A stretch of DNA of 64,000 bases from CAWHJB01 sp963698715 (GTDB lineage Bacteria > Chloroflexota > Anaerolineae > Anaerolineales > UBA4823), in contig CAVORW010000003.1 of assembly GCA_963698715.1 (NCBI GenBank), forward strand, positions 1-64,000, in the 5' to 3' direction. Made by a program: the position numbers and the translations under genes. Of this stretch, positions 25,499 through 34,737 are shown in pieces. The notes beneath the pieces were generated by a model that saw nothing but the letters and a program-made list of their open reading frames with translations, was not told the origin of the DNA and did not search any database. Position 1 is the first letter of the stretch. Each line of letters begins with the position of its first letter.

Positions 25499-27403
25499 TC
25501 AGGCGTTGCGGAATTCGCCGTCTACGACGTCTTCTTCATCGGATCCAGGGTCGGGTTGAGGGCTTTCGGGGCCTTCACCAGGAGCGGCTGCCTGCGGGTC
25601 AGCCGATTGGTAGGCTGCTGCGCCAACTTTCTGCAATTCTTCAGAGAGCCGCTCGGTTGCCTTGGTGATGGCGGCGGCGTCTTCGCTGTCCATGATGGTG
25701 CGTACACTGGAAATCTCCGATTCGACCTTGCTCTTGATATCGGCTGGCACCTTTTCTCCCAAGTCTTTAAGCACTTTTTCAGCCGAGTAGACGGTATTGT
25801 CGGCGTTATTGCGAGCCTCGATCAATTCTTTTCGCCGCCTGTCCTCGTCGGCATGGGCTTCAGCCTCTTTACGCATTTTTTCCACTTCTGCATCCGAAAG
25901 GCCGGAAGAAGCGGTAATGGTGATGTTTTGGCTGCGTCCGGTGGCTTTGTCCTGTGCGGTTACTTTCAAAATACCGTTGGCATCGATGTCGAAGGTGACT
26001 TCAATTTGCGGGATGCCGCGCGGCGCCGGGGGAATGCCATCCAGGATGAAGCGTCCCAAAGATTTGTTGTCTGAAGCCATGGGGCGTTCGCCTTGTAAAA
26101 CATGGATTTCTACCTGGTTCTGGCTATCGCTGGCGGTCGAAAAGATCTGGCTCTTGCGGGTTGGGATAGTAGTGTTGCGCTCGATCAAGGGGGTTGCAAC
26201 ACCGCCCATTGTCTCTACGGAAAGTGTGAGCGGGGTGACGTCAAGCAGCAAAATGTCCTTGACTTCACCACCCAATACACCTGCCTGAATGGCCGCGCCG
26301 ACAGCCACCACTTCATCTGGGTTAACACCTTTATGAGGTTCCTTGCTAAACAAGCGGCGAACGGCTTCTTGTACGGCAGGCATACGAGTCATACCGCCCA
26401 CCATCACGATCTCGCTGATTTCGGATGGCTGCAGGCTGGCATCTTTGAGCGCGCTGCGTACGGGAGCCAGCGAGCGTTCGATCAGATCGGCCGTCAGTTG
26501 TTCCAATTTTGCGCGGGTCAGGGTCATCGCCAGGTGTTTGGGTCCGCTGGCGTCAGCCGTAATATAAGGCAGATTGATTTCAGTTTGCATCACGCTGGAA
26601 AGCTCGATCTTGGCCTTTTCAGAAGCCTCTTTCAAGCGCTGAAGTGCCTGACGATCATTGCGCAGATCGATGCCGTTATCGCGCTTGAATTCTTCTGCGA
26701 TGTAATCGATGAGCCGTTGGTCGAAGTCATCACCACCCAGGAAGGTGTCGCCACTGGTAGAGCGGACCTGGAAAACGCCGTCTCCGACATCCAGGATCGA
26801 GATGTCAAAAGTGCCGCCGCCCAGGTCATACACAGCGATGACCTCATCTTTTTTCTTGTCCAGGCCGTAAGCCAGAGATGAAGCGGTTGGTTCGTTGATG
26901 ATTCTCAATACTTCCAGACCAGCAATTTTGCCAGCGTCTTTGGTTGCATTCCGTTGGGCATCGTTGAAGTATGCTGGCACGGTGATTACAGCCTGGTTAA
27001 CCGGCTCGCCCAGGTAGGCTTCTGCGTCGGCCTTGATTTTAGCCAAAATCATGGCGGATATTTCCGGTGGCGAATACTCTTTGCCATCCAGTTCGACCCA
27101 CACATCCCCGTTGGGCGCATTGGCGACTTTATAAGGGACGCGTGTAACCGCTTTTTGTACCTGGGCATCGCTAAATTTGCGCCCCATAAATCGTTTAATA
27201 GAAAAGACCGTGTTTTCGGGATTGATGACGGCCTGATTGCGAGCCACACGTCCGGTCAGCCGCTCGTGATTTTTATTGAACGCGACCACAGACGGAATCA
27301 GGCGCTCGCCTTCCGCCGAAGGTATAACCACTGGCTCGCCGCCTTCCATGACAGCTACGACAGAGTTAGTCGTTCCCAGGTCGATACCGATGATTTTGCC
27401 CAT
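25499..27403 (-). CDS. dnaK: Chaperone DnaK (Hsp70)
   Basis: The 634-aa Hsp70 is complete. The ATPase domain (1-380) has IIGIDLGTTNSVVAVMEGG, IAVYDLGGGTFDISILD and VMVGGMTRMPAV. The substrate-binding domain has LLLDVTPLTLSVETMGG, and the lid ends VVDGEFRNA, close to the usual EEVVD-type tail. It folds and protects proteins together with DnaJ and GrpE, whose genes flank it. GGAGG stands 9 nt before the ATG. It belongs to the CIRCE-controlled operon that begins with hrcA. Confidence 0.98.
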   Translation of the reverse strand: MGKIIGIDLGTTNSVVAVMEGGEPVVIPSAEGERLIPSVVAFNKNHERLTGRVARNQAVINPENTVFSIKRFMGRKFSDAQVQKAVTRVPYKVANAPNGDVWVELDGKEYSPPEISAMILAKIKADAEAYLGEPVNQAVITVPAYFNDAQRNATKDAGKIAGLEVLRIINEPTASSLAYGLDKKKDEVIAVYDLGGGTFDISILDVGDGVFQVRSTSGDTFLGGDDFDQRLIDYIAEEFKRDNGIDLRNDRQALQRLKEASEKAKIELSSVMQTEINLPYITADASGPKHLAMTLTRAKLEQLTADLIERSLAPVRSALKDASLQPSEISEIVMVGGMTRMPAVQEAVRRLFSKEPHKGVNPDEVVAVGAAIQAGVLGGEVKDILLLDVTPLTLSVETMGGVATPLIERNTTIPTRKSQIFSTASDSQNQVEIHVLQGERPMASDNKSLGRFILDGIPPAPRGIPQIEVTFDIDANGILKVTAQDKATGRSQNITITASSGLSDAEVEKMRKEAEAHADEDRRRKELIEARNNADNTVYSAEKVLKDLGEKVPADIKSKVESEISSVRTIMDSEDAAAITKATERLSEELQKVGAAAYQSADPQAAAPGEGPESPQPDPGSDEEDVVDGEFRNA

Positions 27404-27497
27404 TGATTAATTCCTCCAGGATGATGGTTTACTGAATGTCCAGTTTGATGGTTAGTGTATGATTGAACTAAAATAATATCTTGGATAGCCAGAGATC

Positions 27498-28073
27498 TCA
27501 GCTCGCTACCCGGACCATGGCGGGCCGTAAGACCCGATCGCCAATCAAATAGCCTTTCTGTAGAACTTCAATTATTTCTCCGCTTTCATGTTCCGGGCTG
27601 TTTTCCGAAGTAACCGCTTCGTGCATATTGGGGTCAAACATCTCCCCGGCCGGATTCATTTGAGTCACCCCTTCGTTTTCCAGTATGGCGAGAAATTTTC
27701 GGTAAATTAACTCGATGCCGCCTGCCCAGGTCAGGCCCTCGCCTTCTTGAGGCCGGTTTTTCAAGGCGCGTTCCAGATCATCGATTAACTCTACATACCG
27801 GCGGATAACGCTTGAGGCGGCATTTTGGTACACAAAAGCCTGATCGCGCTCGACTCGTTTTTTATAGTTGGCAAATTCGGCCCTTGCTCTTTGCCAGCCC
27901 TCCAGGTAATCGGCAGCTTCCGTCTTTGCTTTTGCCAGTTCGGCTTCCAAAGCCTGATGATCGCCTGTAGATACCTCGACAATTTCCCCTTCCAGAACTT
28001 CCTGCTGTTCATCCAAAGCTTCATCGAGGGTTTCTTCCAGGCTAGATTCTTTGTTTTTATCTTTTTTGCTCAT
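27498..28073 (-). CDS. grpE: Nucleotide exchange factor GrpE
   Basis: The 191-aa GrpE releases ADP from DnaK. It has a charged, disordered N-terminus, a long coiled-coil (LEAELAKAKTEAADYLEGWQ and on) with the family pattern RARAEFANYKKRVERD, and the C-terminal beta domain with MFDPNMHEAV and GYLIGDRVLRPAMV. The start is uncertain. I chose the ATG at 28073 (MSKKDK), although AAGGAG lies 14 nt before it. A TTG at 28118 would add 15 residues. It sits between hrcA and dnaK, 94 nt before dnaK. Confidence 0.93.
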   Translation of the reverse strand: MSKKDKNKESSLEETLDEALDEQQEVLEGEIVEVSTGDHQALEAELAKAKTEAADYLEGWQRARAEFANYKKRVERDQAFVYQNAASSVIRRYVELIDDLERALKNRPQEGEGLTWAGGIELIYRKFLAILENEGVTQMNPAGEMFDPNMHEAVTSENSPEHESGEIIEVLQKGYLIGDRVLRPAMVRVAS

Positions 28074-28188
28074 TTTAGACCAGTTTGCTCCTTGATAAAT
28101 TTCGTGGGTCCTACTCAATCTAAAGCCAGGCAGCCCTTTTTTCTAATAGGGTAAGAGGCCGCGATGTTGAAACATGAGGTTGCAAGTC

Positions 28189-29223
28189 TTATTCCGTGAT
28201 TACCCCGCCTACCAGGTCACTCAATAAGCCGGCCACAAAGCGCACGGTGGAGATTGTCCGTCCATAGGGCATGCGGGTTGGACCCAGCACACCCAGGGTG
28301 CCGGTCATATAGCCAGGCACTCCATAACGGGCCAGCACCATCGATGTGTCTCGAAGCTCTTCCCAGGTGCCTTCGCCGCCAATCAGGACTTGCACGCCGC
28401 CCATCTCAGTGGATAACACTGTCCGGCTGAGCAGGTCCTCAAGCAATGAGCGCTCTTCCAATATGCGCAGGGCGTTGCGGGCTACTTCGACCTCGGCAAA
28501 TTCAGGTTCTGCCAAAACATGGGTCAGGCCGTCCCGGTAAACTTCTCCGCTCAAAACTTCGCCTGAACGGCGGAGTTCTTCCGCTACGAGCTGAGTGATG
28601 TCTTGGTTCAAAAGATCCATATGGCTCACCAGAGCGCTGATCTGGTCCGCGTTCTTGCCCTGGAATTGGTCATTAAGCCGCTGAGCAGCCTGGCTTAATT
28701 GTTCCTGCGTGGCTGGCTCGGCAAGGGCCAGCATCTGCTGCCGCACCTCGCCACCGGCTAACACCAGCACCATCAGTACCTGCTGGCCGCGTGTGTTGAT
28801 GAGCTCGATATGTTTAAAAACCGGCAGAACTGGATGTGGAGCTGTCACCAGAGAGGCCGCCTGCGATTGGTGGGCAAGAACAGAAGCAGCCAAACGCATC
28901 CAGCGGTCTATGTCGGTGCCGGCCTGGTAGAACTGATGGATGATCGTGCGCTTGGTGGGCGTTGGCAGGTCGGTGTGACCCATTAATTGGCGCACGAAAT
29001 ACCGGTAGCCATCCTCGGAAGGCACTCGCCCGGCGGATGTGTGCGGTTGGCGCAAAAAGCCCATGTCCGTCAGAGCTACCATTTCATTGCGAACCGTAGC
29101 TGAACTGACGCTCAAGTTGTAGTTCTCTACCAGCCGCCGCGATCCTACGGGTTGGGCAGTCTCAATATAATCCCGGATCACCAGGGCCAGGATCAATTTC
29201 TGTCGTGCACTTAATTCAACCAT
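28189..29223 (-). CDS. hrcA: Heat-inducible transcription repressor HrcA
   Basis: The 344-aa repressor binds CIRCE operators and needs GroEL for activity in studied species. The N-terminal winged helix has LSARQKLILALVIRDYIETAQPVGSR in pieces, with SVSSATVRNEMVALTDMGFLRQPHTSAGRVPSE as the recognition part, and the GAF-like dimerisation domain fills the rest to GRTISTVRFVAGLLSDL. Length is normal. The gene heads the dnaK operon and has a perfect CIRCE between its promoter and start codon, so it represses itself. A second CIRCE lies before groES, so both main chaperone systems here fall under this protein. Confidence 0.96.
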   Translation of the reverse strand: MVELSARQKLILALVIRDYIETAQPVGSRRLVENYNLSVSSATVRNEMVALTDMGFLRQPHTSAGRVPSEDGYRYFVRQLMGHTDLPTPTKRTIIHQFYQAGTDIDRWMRLAASVLAHQSQAASLVTAPHPVLPVFKHIELINTRGQQVLMVLVLAGGEVRQQMLALAEPATQEQLSQAAQRLNDQFQGKNADQISALVSHMDLLNQDITQLVAEELRRSGEVLSGEVYRDGLTHVLAEPEFAEVEVARNALRILEERSLLEDLLSRTVLSTEMGGVQVLIGGEGTWEELRDTSMVLARYGVPGYMTGTLGVLGPTRMPYGRTISTVRFVAGLLSDLVGGVITE

Positions 29224-29277
29224 GGCAGGCTTTATGTTTAAAAAACGTTTACAATCCTGAATGTAGCCTTGATATTT

Positions 29278-29304
29278 TTAGCACTCTCGTATCGAGAGTG
29301 CTAA
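29278..29304. promoter_or_regulatory. CIRCE operator of the hrcA operon
   Basis: TTAGCACTC (29278-29286), a 9-nt spacer and GAGTGCTAA (29296-29304) form a perfect consensus CIRCE. It lies just downstream of the predicted transcription start, in the leader of hrcA. It is the HrcA binding site. Confidence 0.97.
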
Positions 29305-29317
29305 AAAACTGCATTTT

Positions 29318-29346
29318 ATGATACCACGGCGGAAAAAGTACGTCAA
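29318..29346 (-). promoter_or_regulatory. Sigma-70 promoter of the hrcA-grpE-dnaK-dnaJ-prmA operon
   Basis: On minus, TTGACG (29346-29341), a 17-nt spacer and TATCAT (29323-29318) are near consensus. Transcription would begin about 29311, with the CIRCE right after it. Heat-shock control is thus by repression, with a housekeeping-type promoter. Confidence 0.88.
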
Positions 29347-29410
29347 GAAAACGATCAGCAGAGGCGGATAATTCTGATAAGGTGTTAATATAACCTCAAT
29401 CTGGGAAAGC

Positions 29411-29444
29411 ACTGACCTCCCGTCAAGTCGAGTAAGAGGTCAGT
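29411..29444 (-). terminator. Hairpin at the end of the GPH-like MFS gene
   Basis: ACTGACCTC (29411-29419) and GAGGTCAGT (29436-29444) pair perfectly over 9 bp and overlap the stop codon of the MFS gene. On minus the following bases are GCTTTCCC, so the T-run is poor. A weak terminator or 3'-end stabiliser is likely. Confidence 0.5.
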
Positions 29445-30708
29445 CGGAGGCAGGCAGCGGGGCTGGTTCGGTGACTGCTTCGCCCCGCCGCACGCCGGCC
29501 ATCAGCAGCAAGGCAACCAGCATGAACATTGGGGCAACCAGCATCATCAGATTGTAGTTCAATCCGGTCAACTGGACGATCCAACCATTGATATTAGGTC
29601 CGGCGATTGCGGCCAGGGTCGAGAAAAGGTAGTAAAGCCCGGTATAGGTGCCCAGGCGGGCAGCATCGGTCATGTCCACTACCATAGGCAGAGAATTAAT
29701 ATTAATCAAAGCCCAGGCAATCCCTGCTCCCATTAAGATCAGGCCTACTATTGGAACAACACCCAGAACAGGCAGCCTGGTAAGTTGGGTTGTCAGCAAA
29801 CTGACCGGCAGGGTGTACATAGCCAGCATTGCGGCACTCAGCAAGAAAATACCGATCATGATGGTCACCCGCCGTCCGATACGGCTGCCGAGATAACCAG
29901 CCGGCAATGCGAACAGTACAAACAGCAGCGAGAGCTGTCCAAGCAGGCGAGCCCCATCGGCCTCTGGGAGCAGAAGATGGCGGTTTGCATACAGGGTGAA
30001 AAACGCCTCGATGGCATTGTAGGCCACGAACCAAAAGAAAATTGCCAGGAACAGCCTCAGAGCGCTTTTATCCTGATCGTTGATGACCTCCCGCAGGCTC
30101 TCCATCATCCCGGGTTGGGCTTCGCTATCGGCGTAGTCTTTGGGTTCTTTAATCAAGACAAACACCAGCAGGCTGGCCACGATAACCAGGACTGAACCCA
30201 GCCAGAACGGGAAGGCCTGATCGATCTCGTATAAAGCGGCTCCACCCAAGAATGAAATGATCGCGCCAATCCCACCCATGAAGTTGATGATTCCGTTGGC
30301 CTGCGACCGGAATGGGGAGGGGGTGATATCGGGCATCAACGCTATGACGGGCGTGCGCCAGAAAGCCATGCTGAGCAGCAGTGTGCTGGTGCAGGCCACA
30401 AAAAGGGGCAGTACCGAGACTAAGGGGATTAATCCAAAAGCCAGCGCCCCAATGGGGGCACCGATCAGAATAAAGGGCATGCGCCGGCCAATCGGCGTTC
30501 GCAGCCGGTCCGACCAGGCGCCGACCGGGGGCTGGATCAGCAGGGCCGCAATGTTATCCAGGGTCATAAAGAAACCGATTAAAGCCGGCGCCAGGTTGAA
30601 CTTGTTGGCCAAGAAGAGCGGCACAAATGCATTGTAAACGCCCCAAATAACGCTAACGCCGAAGAAGCCAAAGCCAAGCAGGAAGATTTTGCCGTAATTG
30701 AACTTCAT
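29440..30708 (-). CDS. MFS/GPH-type carrier, sugar transporter-like
   Basis: A 422-aa membrane protein with about 12 helices. FGFFGVSVIWGVYNAFVPLFL, the loop GAWSDRLRTPIGRRMPFILIG and the later FRSQANGIINFMGGIGAII resemble the sucrose/SLC45-like and GPH cation-symporter branch of the facilitator superfamily. It probably takes up a glycoside or sugar with a cation, but the substrate is not shown by the sequence. The ATG at 30708 has GGAGG 5 nt upstream. An in-frame start at 30819 would overlap trmD and is unlikely. The gene lies 52 nt after trmD on the same strand and is probably co-transcribed with it. Confidence 0.82.
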   Translation of the reverse strand: MKFNYGKIFLLGFGFFGVSVIWGVYNAFVPLFLANKFNLAPALIGFFMTLDNIAALLIQPPVGAWSDRLRTPIGRRMPFILIGAPIGALAFGLIPLVSVLPLFVACTSTLLLSMAFWRTPVIALMPDITPSPFRSQANGIINFMGGIGAIISFLGGAALYEIDQAFPFWLGSVLVIVASLLVFVLIKEPKDYADSEAQPGMMESLREVINDQDKSALRLFLAIFFWFVAYNAIEAFFTLYANRHLLLPEADGARLLGQLSLLFVLFALPAGYLGSRIGRRVTIMIGIFLLSAAMLAMYTLPVSLLTTQLTRLPVLGVVPIVGLILMGAGIAWALININSLPMVVDMTDAARLGTYTGLYYLFSTLAAIAGPNINGWIVQLTGLNYNLMMLVAPMFMLVALLLMAGVRRGEAVTEPAPLPASD

Positions 30709-30760
30709 GGGTGCCTCCATCATCGGTTTGGGTTTGAGTATTGGATAAAACCAGGTCGGT

Positions 30761-31594
30761 TCAGTCTTTGGATAAATTGGGATCGGTGGGTTCTCCAGGC
30801 TTGCGGGAAGCTGTTTCATTCTCGAGGCTGGTCAGAAATTTCAGATCGGACGCTGTCAGAGAAGCTTGTTTCAGCAAATCCGGGCGGCGCTGCCAGGTAC
30901 GCAGGAGAGATTGTTCTCTCCGCCAGCGCTCAATCCGGGCATGGTCGCCGGAGACCAGTACGTCGGGCACCTGCCAGCCACGGAAATTAGCCGGGCGGGT
31001 GTAGTGGGGGTATTCGAGTAAACCGGCGGCATGCGAGTCATCTTGGGCGCCATCGGGATCGCCCAGCGCGCCCGGAATCAGGCGGGTCACAGCGTCAATG
31101 ACCACCAGAGCCGCCAGTTCGCCGCCGGTCAGGACATAATCTCCAATTGATAGTTCATCCTGGATAAGATATTGACGGACACGTTCGTCAAACCCTTCGT
31201 AGCGACCACAAAGCAGAGCCAGGCGAGCGGGCGGGTTATCCGGGTCTGGGTTGGCCAGAGCAGTGATCGCAGGGGCTGCCAGTTCTTTGGCTACGGTCTG
31301 GGTGAAAAGCCGTCCCTGAGGGGTAAGCAAGATGAGGGGACAAACTGGTGGCGTGCCCAGCACGCTTTCCACGGCCGAAAAGATCGGGTCCGGCTTCATA
31401 ACCATCCCGCCGCCCCCACCGTAAGGAACATCATCCGTGACATGATGGCGGTCGGGTGCCCAATCCCGGATATTATGGAGCTGCACTTCTAGTAAATCGT
31501 TTTGGCGGGCGCGCAGCAGGATGCTGGATTGCAGATAAGGTTCGAATACTTCCGGGAATAAGCTGAAGACATCAAAGCGCAGAGCGGTTGGCAT
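30761..31594 (-). CDS. trmD: tRNA (guanine-N1-)-methyltransferase
   Basis: The 277-aa TrmD methylates G37 of tRNAs that read CNN codons, which prevents frameshifts. The SPOUT domain has FDVFSLFPEVFEPYLQSSIL at its start, YGGGGGMVMKPDPIF, LLTPQGRLFTQ, LLCGRYEGFDERVRQ and SIGDYVLTGGELAALV, which together make the trefoil-knot cofactor site. The C-terminal domain has YTRPANFRGWQVPDVLVSGDH. The ATG at 31594 has AAAGGG 7 nt upstream, and a longer frame upstream is not conserved. The usual partners rimM, rpsP and rplS are not next to it, and an MFS gene follows instead. Confidence 0.96.
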   Translation of the reverse strand: MPTALRFDVFSLFPEVFEPYLQSSILLRARQNDLLEVQLHNIRDWAPDRHHVTDDVPYGGGGGMVMKPDPIFSAVESVLGTPPVCPLILLTPQGRLFTQTVAKELAAPAITALANPDPDNPPARLALLCGRYEGFDERVRQYLIQDELSIGDYVLTGGELAALVVIDAVTRLIPGALGDPDGAQDDSHAAGLLEYPHYTRPANFRGWQVPDVLVSGDHARIERWRREQSLLRTWQRRPDLLKQASLTASDLKFLTSLENETASRKPGEPTDPNLSKD

Positions 31595-31815
31595 GGCAGC
31601 CCTTTGGAATGATAAAGTATAAACTGAACGCCAACTCCATTCTAGCCCCAAGCCACGGGATTGGCAAGGAAAATAGCCTGTTTGGGAATTACTGAGGTAA
31701 GGGTGTTTAAAATTGGTGATGCCGATTTTACATGACCAATTATTTCTGATTCCGATGTTGAAAATCATGCTGGCTGCGACTTTGTTAAAGCCGTGGCTCT
31801 TTTCAAGACCTTGTC

Positions 31816-31845
31816 TTGACTTTGGTTTACCCGGAGTGGTAAGAT
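31816..31845 (+). promoter_or_regulatory. Leaderless sigma-70 promoter of the tandem TPR genes
   Basis: TTGACT (31816-31821), an 18-nt spacer and TAAGAT (31840-31845) end 6 nt before the ATG at 31852. No Shine-Dalgarno lies between. The promoter probably drives both TPR genes. Confidence 0.7.
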
Positions 31846-31851
31846 GCACAT

Positions 31852-33093
31852 ATGTATCTGCGCGGCAATAAGTGGACGATAAATCGTCGCAAGAAAAAAC
31901 GGACTAATTGGGGCCTGGTGGGTATCCTGCTGGCAGCGATTGGGACGATGTTCTATGTAAATCAAGTGGTGGTGCCAACAACATCGCCACTTTTTATCCC
32001 CACGCCTACCGCGACCACCAGCCCGGAGGCCTTTGTCAACCAGGCCGTACAGTTCTACAATGAAGGCAAGCTGCAGCAGGCAGTGAGTGCTTACAAAGCC
32101 GCCATTGATGCGGACCCAGGCAACCCTGCCAACTATATCGCACTGGCCCGGCTGCAAGTATGGACTGGCCAATATGATGACGCAATTCTCAATACGCAAA
32201 ATGCTCTGCTGAAAAACCCGAACAACCCGCTGGCGCACGCCGTTCAAGGCTGGGCTTTAGGCTTCCAGGAAAAATATGGGGAAGCGGAGTTTGAGATCAA
32301 AAGAGCACTCGATCTGGATCCTAACAACGCCCTGGCCCATGCTTATTATGCCGAAGTCCTGATTATTCAAGGTGATTACGAGCTGCAAGAGAAGGCGATT
32401 CAAGAATCGCGGACAGCCAGCGATCTGGATAGCAGCCTGTTCGAAACCCATCGGGCCCGCGGTATAGTGCTGTTAAATACCAACAACCTGGAAGAAGCAG
32501 TGACCGAATTGAATGCGGCCCTGTCGATCAATAAGAATATCGCAGACGTCCATCTATATCTGGGGGTGACTTATAAGGCTCTTGGCGATTACGATAAAGC
32601 TGAAGAGTCTCTGTTGGCTGCTTATGCATTAAATCCTACCGATACAATTGCCCTGACAGAGATTTCCCGCTCCTACTTCGCAGATGGCCGTTATCGCCAG
32701 GCTGCTCAATATGCTGAAGAAGCGATCCTGGTAGACCCCGTTAGCCCAAACTTACATGGCAATTTAGGGATTGCCTATTATAAGAACGAGGAGTTCAGTA
32801 AAGCCATTGAACAACTCGGCCTGGCGGTCAGGGGGGGAACAACAGAAGGCGGGCAAGTAGTCGAAGGTTTGCTGCTGGATTATGGTCGGGTAGAAGAATA
32901 TTACTGGTATTATGGATTTGCGCTGGCGAAATCCAATCGCTGCAACGAGGCAGTGCCAATTTTTCAGGCATTGCTGACGGGTGTACCGGATGATGATATT
33001 GCTGTTTATAATGCCAATGCCGGGATAGACCTGTGCCTGGAAAGCCTGGGTACAGCACCAGCCCCCACTGAGGAAACAACCCAAACACCTTAA
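31852..33093 (+). CDS. Membrane-anchored TPR protein A
   Basis: The 413-aa protein has a basic N-terminus (NRRKKKR), one membrane helix (about 22-40), a short Thr/Pro linker (IPTPTATTSP) and then eight or so TPR units, each with the W/L-G-Y-A-F-A-P pattern (for example AVSAYKAAIDADPGNPANYI, ALDLDPNNALAHAYYAEVLI). The tail is Thr/Pro-rich. The TPR part is probably outside the membrane. It closely resembles the next gene in layout and in its last 110 residues, so the two look like an old tandem duplication. They are separated by 1 nt. The role is probably protein binding in the envelope. Confidence 0.8.
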   Translation: MYLRGNKWTINRRKKKRTNWGLVGILLAAIGTMFYVNQVVVPTTSPLFIPTPTATTSPEAFVNQAVQFYNEGKLQQAVSAYKAAIDADPGNPANYIALARLQVWTGQYDDAILNTQNALLKNPNNPLAHAVQGWALGFQEKYGEAEFEIKRALDLDPNNALAHAYYAEVLIIQGDYELQEKAIQESRTASDLDSSLFETHRARGIVLLNTNNLEEAVTELNAALSINKNIADVHLYLGVTYKALGDYDKAEESLLAAYALNPTDTIALTEISRSYFADGRYRQAAQYAEEAILVDPVSPNLHGNLGIAYYKNEEFSKAIEQLGLAVRGGTTEGGQVVEGLLLDYGRVEEYYWYYGFALAKSNRCNEAVPIFQALLTGVPDDDIAVYNANAGIDLCLESLGTAPAPTEETTQTP

Positions 33094-33094
33094 C

Positions 33095-34519
33095 ATGGAG
33101 CGCCCTCTTGTTGGTAAACGCCCGACTTTCCACCAATCCAAATCGGGCACCAGTTTCTACCGGGTCCTGCTGCTGATCAGTCTGATATTAGGCGGGATCT
33201 GGGTTCTGTTAGGTTACCAGCGCGGACAAGTTGAGCCTCTGTTTCTGGCGACACCTACCCCGACTCGCATGGCGGTCTCCTATCTTTTGGAAGCTCAGGC
33301 TTATTTTGAGGCGGGGGTGATTGATGATCCAAGGAACAACCAACCGGGCACCGACCTGCCTCCGGTTAATGACGCGATTGAAGCCTATAGCGCAGCTCTA
33401 CAGCTAGACCCGAACAATGCCGAGGTCTGGTCCGAACTTGCCCGTATCCAGACATACTCCACAACCATGCTGCAAAACGACGAGCAGCGTCTGTCCCGGC
33501 TGGAAGAGGCCTTGCAATCCGCCGAAAATGCCGTCACCCTGGAACCAGATAACAGCACTTTTTATGCAATTCGGGCGTTTGTGCGGGACTGGTATGCCTT
33601 TAATCCATTGGTGGATGCTGTGGCTAGAGAACAAGCCTTGATCGAAGCCAACCGTGACGCTTCCCGGGCCTTCCAGCTTGACCCAAACAATGCGCTGGCC
33701 CTGGCTTACTACGCTGAGATTCTGGCTGATCAGCAGAAGTGGGCCCAGGCTGAACAGTACGCTGTTCAAGCGGTCAATCAGGACTCATCTCTGATGGACA
33801 CTCATCGTGTTTACGGCTATGTGCTTGAGACCCTCGGTCAGTACAACAGCGCGATCCAGCAGTACCAGCGGGCCGCAGAAATCACGCCCAACTTAACCTT
33901 TCTCTACATTCGGATCGGCCAGAATTTCCGTGAAGGGATTAAAAACAGCGATCGGGCTCTGGAGTATTTCGATCGGGCGGCTAAGATCAACGAGCAGCTA
34001 GGCGTTCAAAATCCCCTGCCTTATATCGAGATTGCCAAAACTTATACCCAGGAAGGCCAGTTTTTTGCCGCCTCGGTCAATGCTCAAAAGGCGCTGGACT
34101 TCGATTCAACCAATGCCCAAACTTATGGGCAGCTGGGAATTATTTTTATCCGGGCTCGCAACTATGAGGGAGCTCTGCCGCTTTTACGTTGCGCGGTGGT
34201 TGGTTGTACAGCTGAACAGAATGAGATGGGTGGAGCGGCAGTCCAGGGTTTACCATTGTCGAATTTATCTGTGGCTTATTATTACGTGGAGTATGGGACA
34301 GTTATGGCATTCCTGAGCCGCCCGAACGAGAATTTCTGTCCGGAAGCCCGACCTGTGTTGCAAGAAGTGCGTTCCAAATATCCCGAGGATGCTATCTTGA
34401 TCAGTATTGTCGAAGATAGTGAGGGGATTTGCAACCGGTTAGAAGGGGGCGGAGGGCCAGCCACTGTTCCCACACCTGAAGAGACGCCCATGTCCGAAGA
34501 CGATATGGCTGGCGGTTAG
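33095..34519 (+). CDS. Membrane-anchored TPR protein B
   Basis: The 474-aa protein has one N-terminal membrane helix (about 22-40), a short linker with ATPTPTRM, a TPR array (AIEAYSAALQLDPNNAEVWSE, AFQLDPNNALALAYYAEILA, AIQQYQRAAEITPNLTFLYI), and a Pro/Glu-rich tail. Near the C-terminus LLRCAVVGCTAEQNEMGGA replaces the corresponding LAVRGGTTEGG of the neighbour, adding two cysteines. The start codon comes 1 nt after the stop of protein A, so the two are translated from one message. It is probably an envelope scaffold, partner unknown. The gene ends before the groES promoter. Confidence 0.8.
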   Translation: MERPLVGKRPTFHQSKSGTSFYRVLLLISLILGGIWVLLGYQRGQVEPLFLATPTPTRMAVSYLLEAQAYFEAGVIDDPRNNQPGTDLPPVNDAIEAYSAALQLDPNNAEVWSELARIQTYSTTMLQNDEQRLSRLEEALQSAENAVTLEPDNSTFYAIRAFVRDWYAFNPLVDAVAREQALIEANRDASRAFQLDPNNALALAYYAEILADQQKWAQAEQYAVQAVNQDSSLMDTHRVYGYVLETLGQYNSAIQQYQRAAEITPNLTFLYIRIGQNFREGIKNSDRALEYFDRAAKINEQLGVQNPLPYIEIAKTYTQEGQFFAASVNAQKALDFDSTNAQTYGQLGIIFIRARNYEGALPLLRCAVVGCTAEQNEMGGAAVQGLPLSNLSVAYYYVEYGTVMAFLSRPNENFCPEARPVLQEVRSKYPEDAILISIVEDSEGICNRLEGGGGPATVPTPEETPMSEDDMAGG

Positions 34520-34622
34520 ATCAATTTTGTAGGGTCGATAACCTGGGAAGCAAGTGGGGAATACGCTGGAGGCAAATCTTCCCTCCAATATAAGAAATTT
34601 GAAAGAATCTGTTAAAAAACTC

Positions 34623-34651
34623 TTGACTTTATTCCCAAAAGTCGGTATTAT
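34623..34651 (+). promoter_or_regulatory. Sigma-70 promoter of groES-groEL
   Basis: TTGACT (34623-34628), a 17-nt spacer and TATTAT (34646-34651) give a start near 34658, immediately before the CIRCE. This is the classic HrcA-repressed layout. Confidence 0.88.
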
Positions 34652-34662
34652 TGCTGACGCAA

Positions 34663-34689
34663 TTAGCACTCTAAGTTACTGAGTGCTAA
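34663..34689. promoter_or_regulatory. CIRCE operator of groES-groEL
   Basis: TTAGCACTC (34663-34671), a 9-nt spacer and GAGTGCTAA (34681-34689) make a perfect HrcA operator, identical in both arms to the one before hrcA. Confidence 0.97.
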
Positions 34690-34737
34690 TTGCTGTGATA
34701 AGAATTTGAACGTCCAATTCCATTTCAGGAGGTAAAT

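Noticed and set aside
26102..26881. Plus-strand open frame of 259 aa opposite dnaK
   Set aside because: It is antisense to a certain gene, has no family resemblance and no ribosome-binding site.
31540..31560. GGTTCGAAT, like a tRNA T-loop
   Set aside because: It lies within trmD coding sequence, and no cloverleaf can be formed around it. I saw no tRNA gene in the window.
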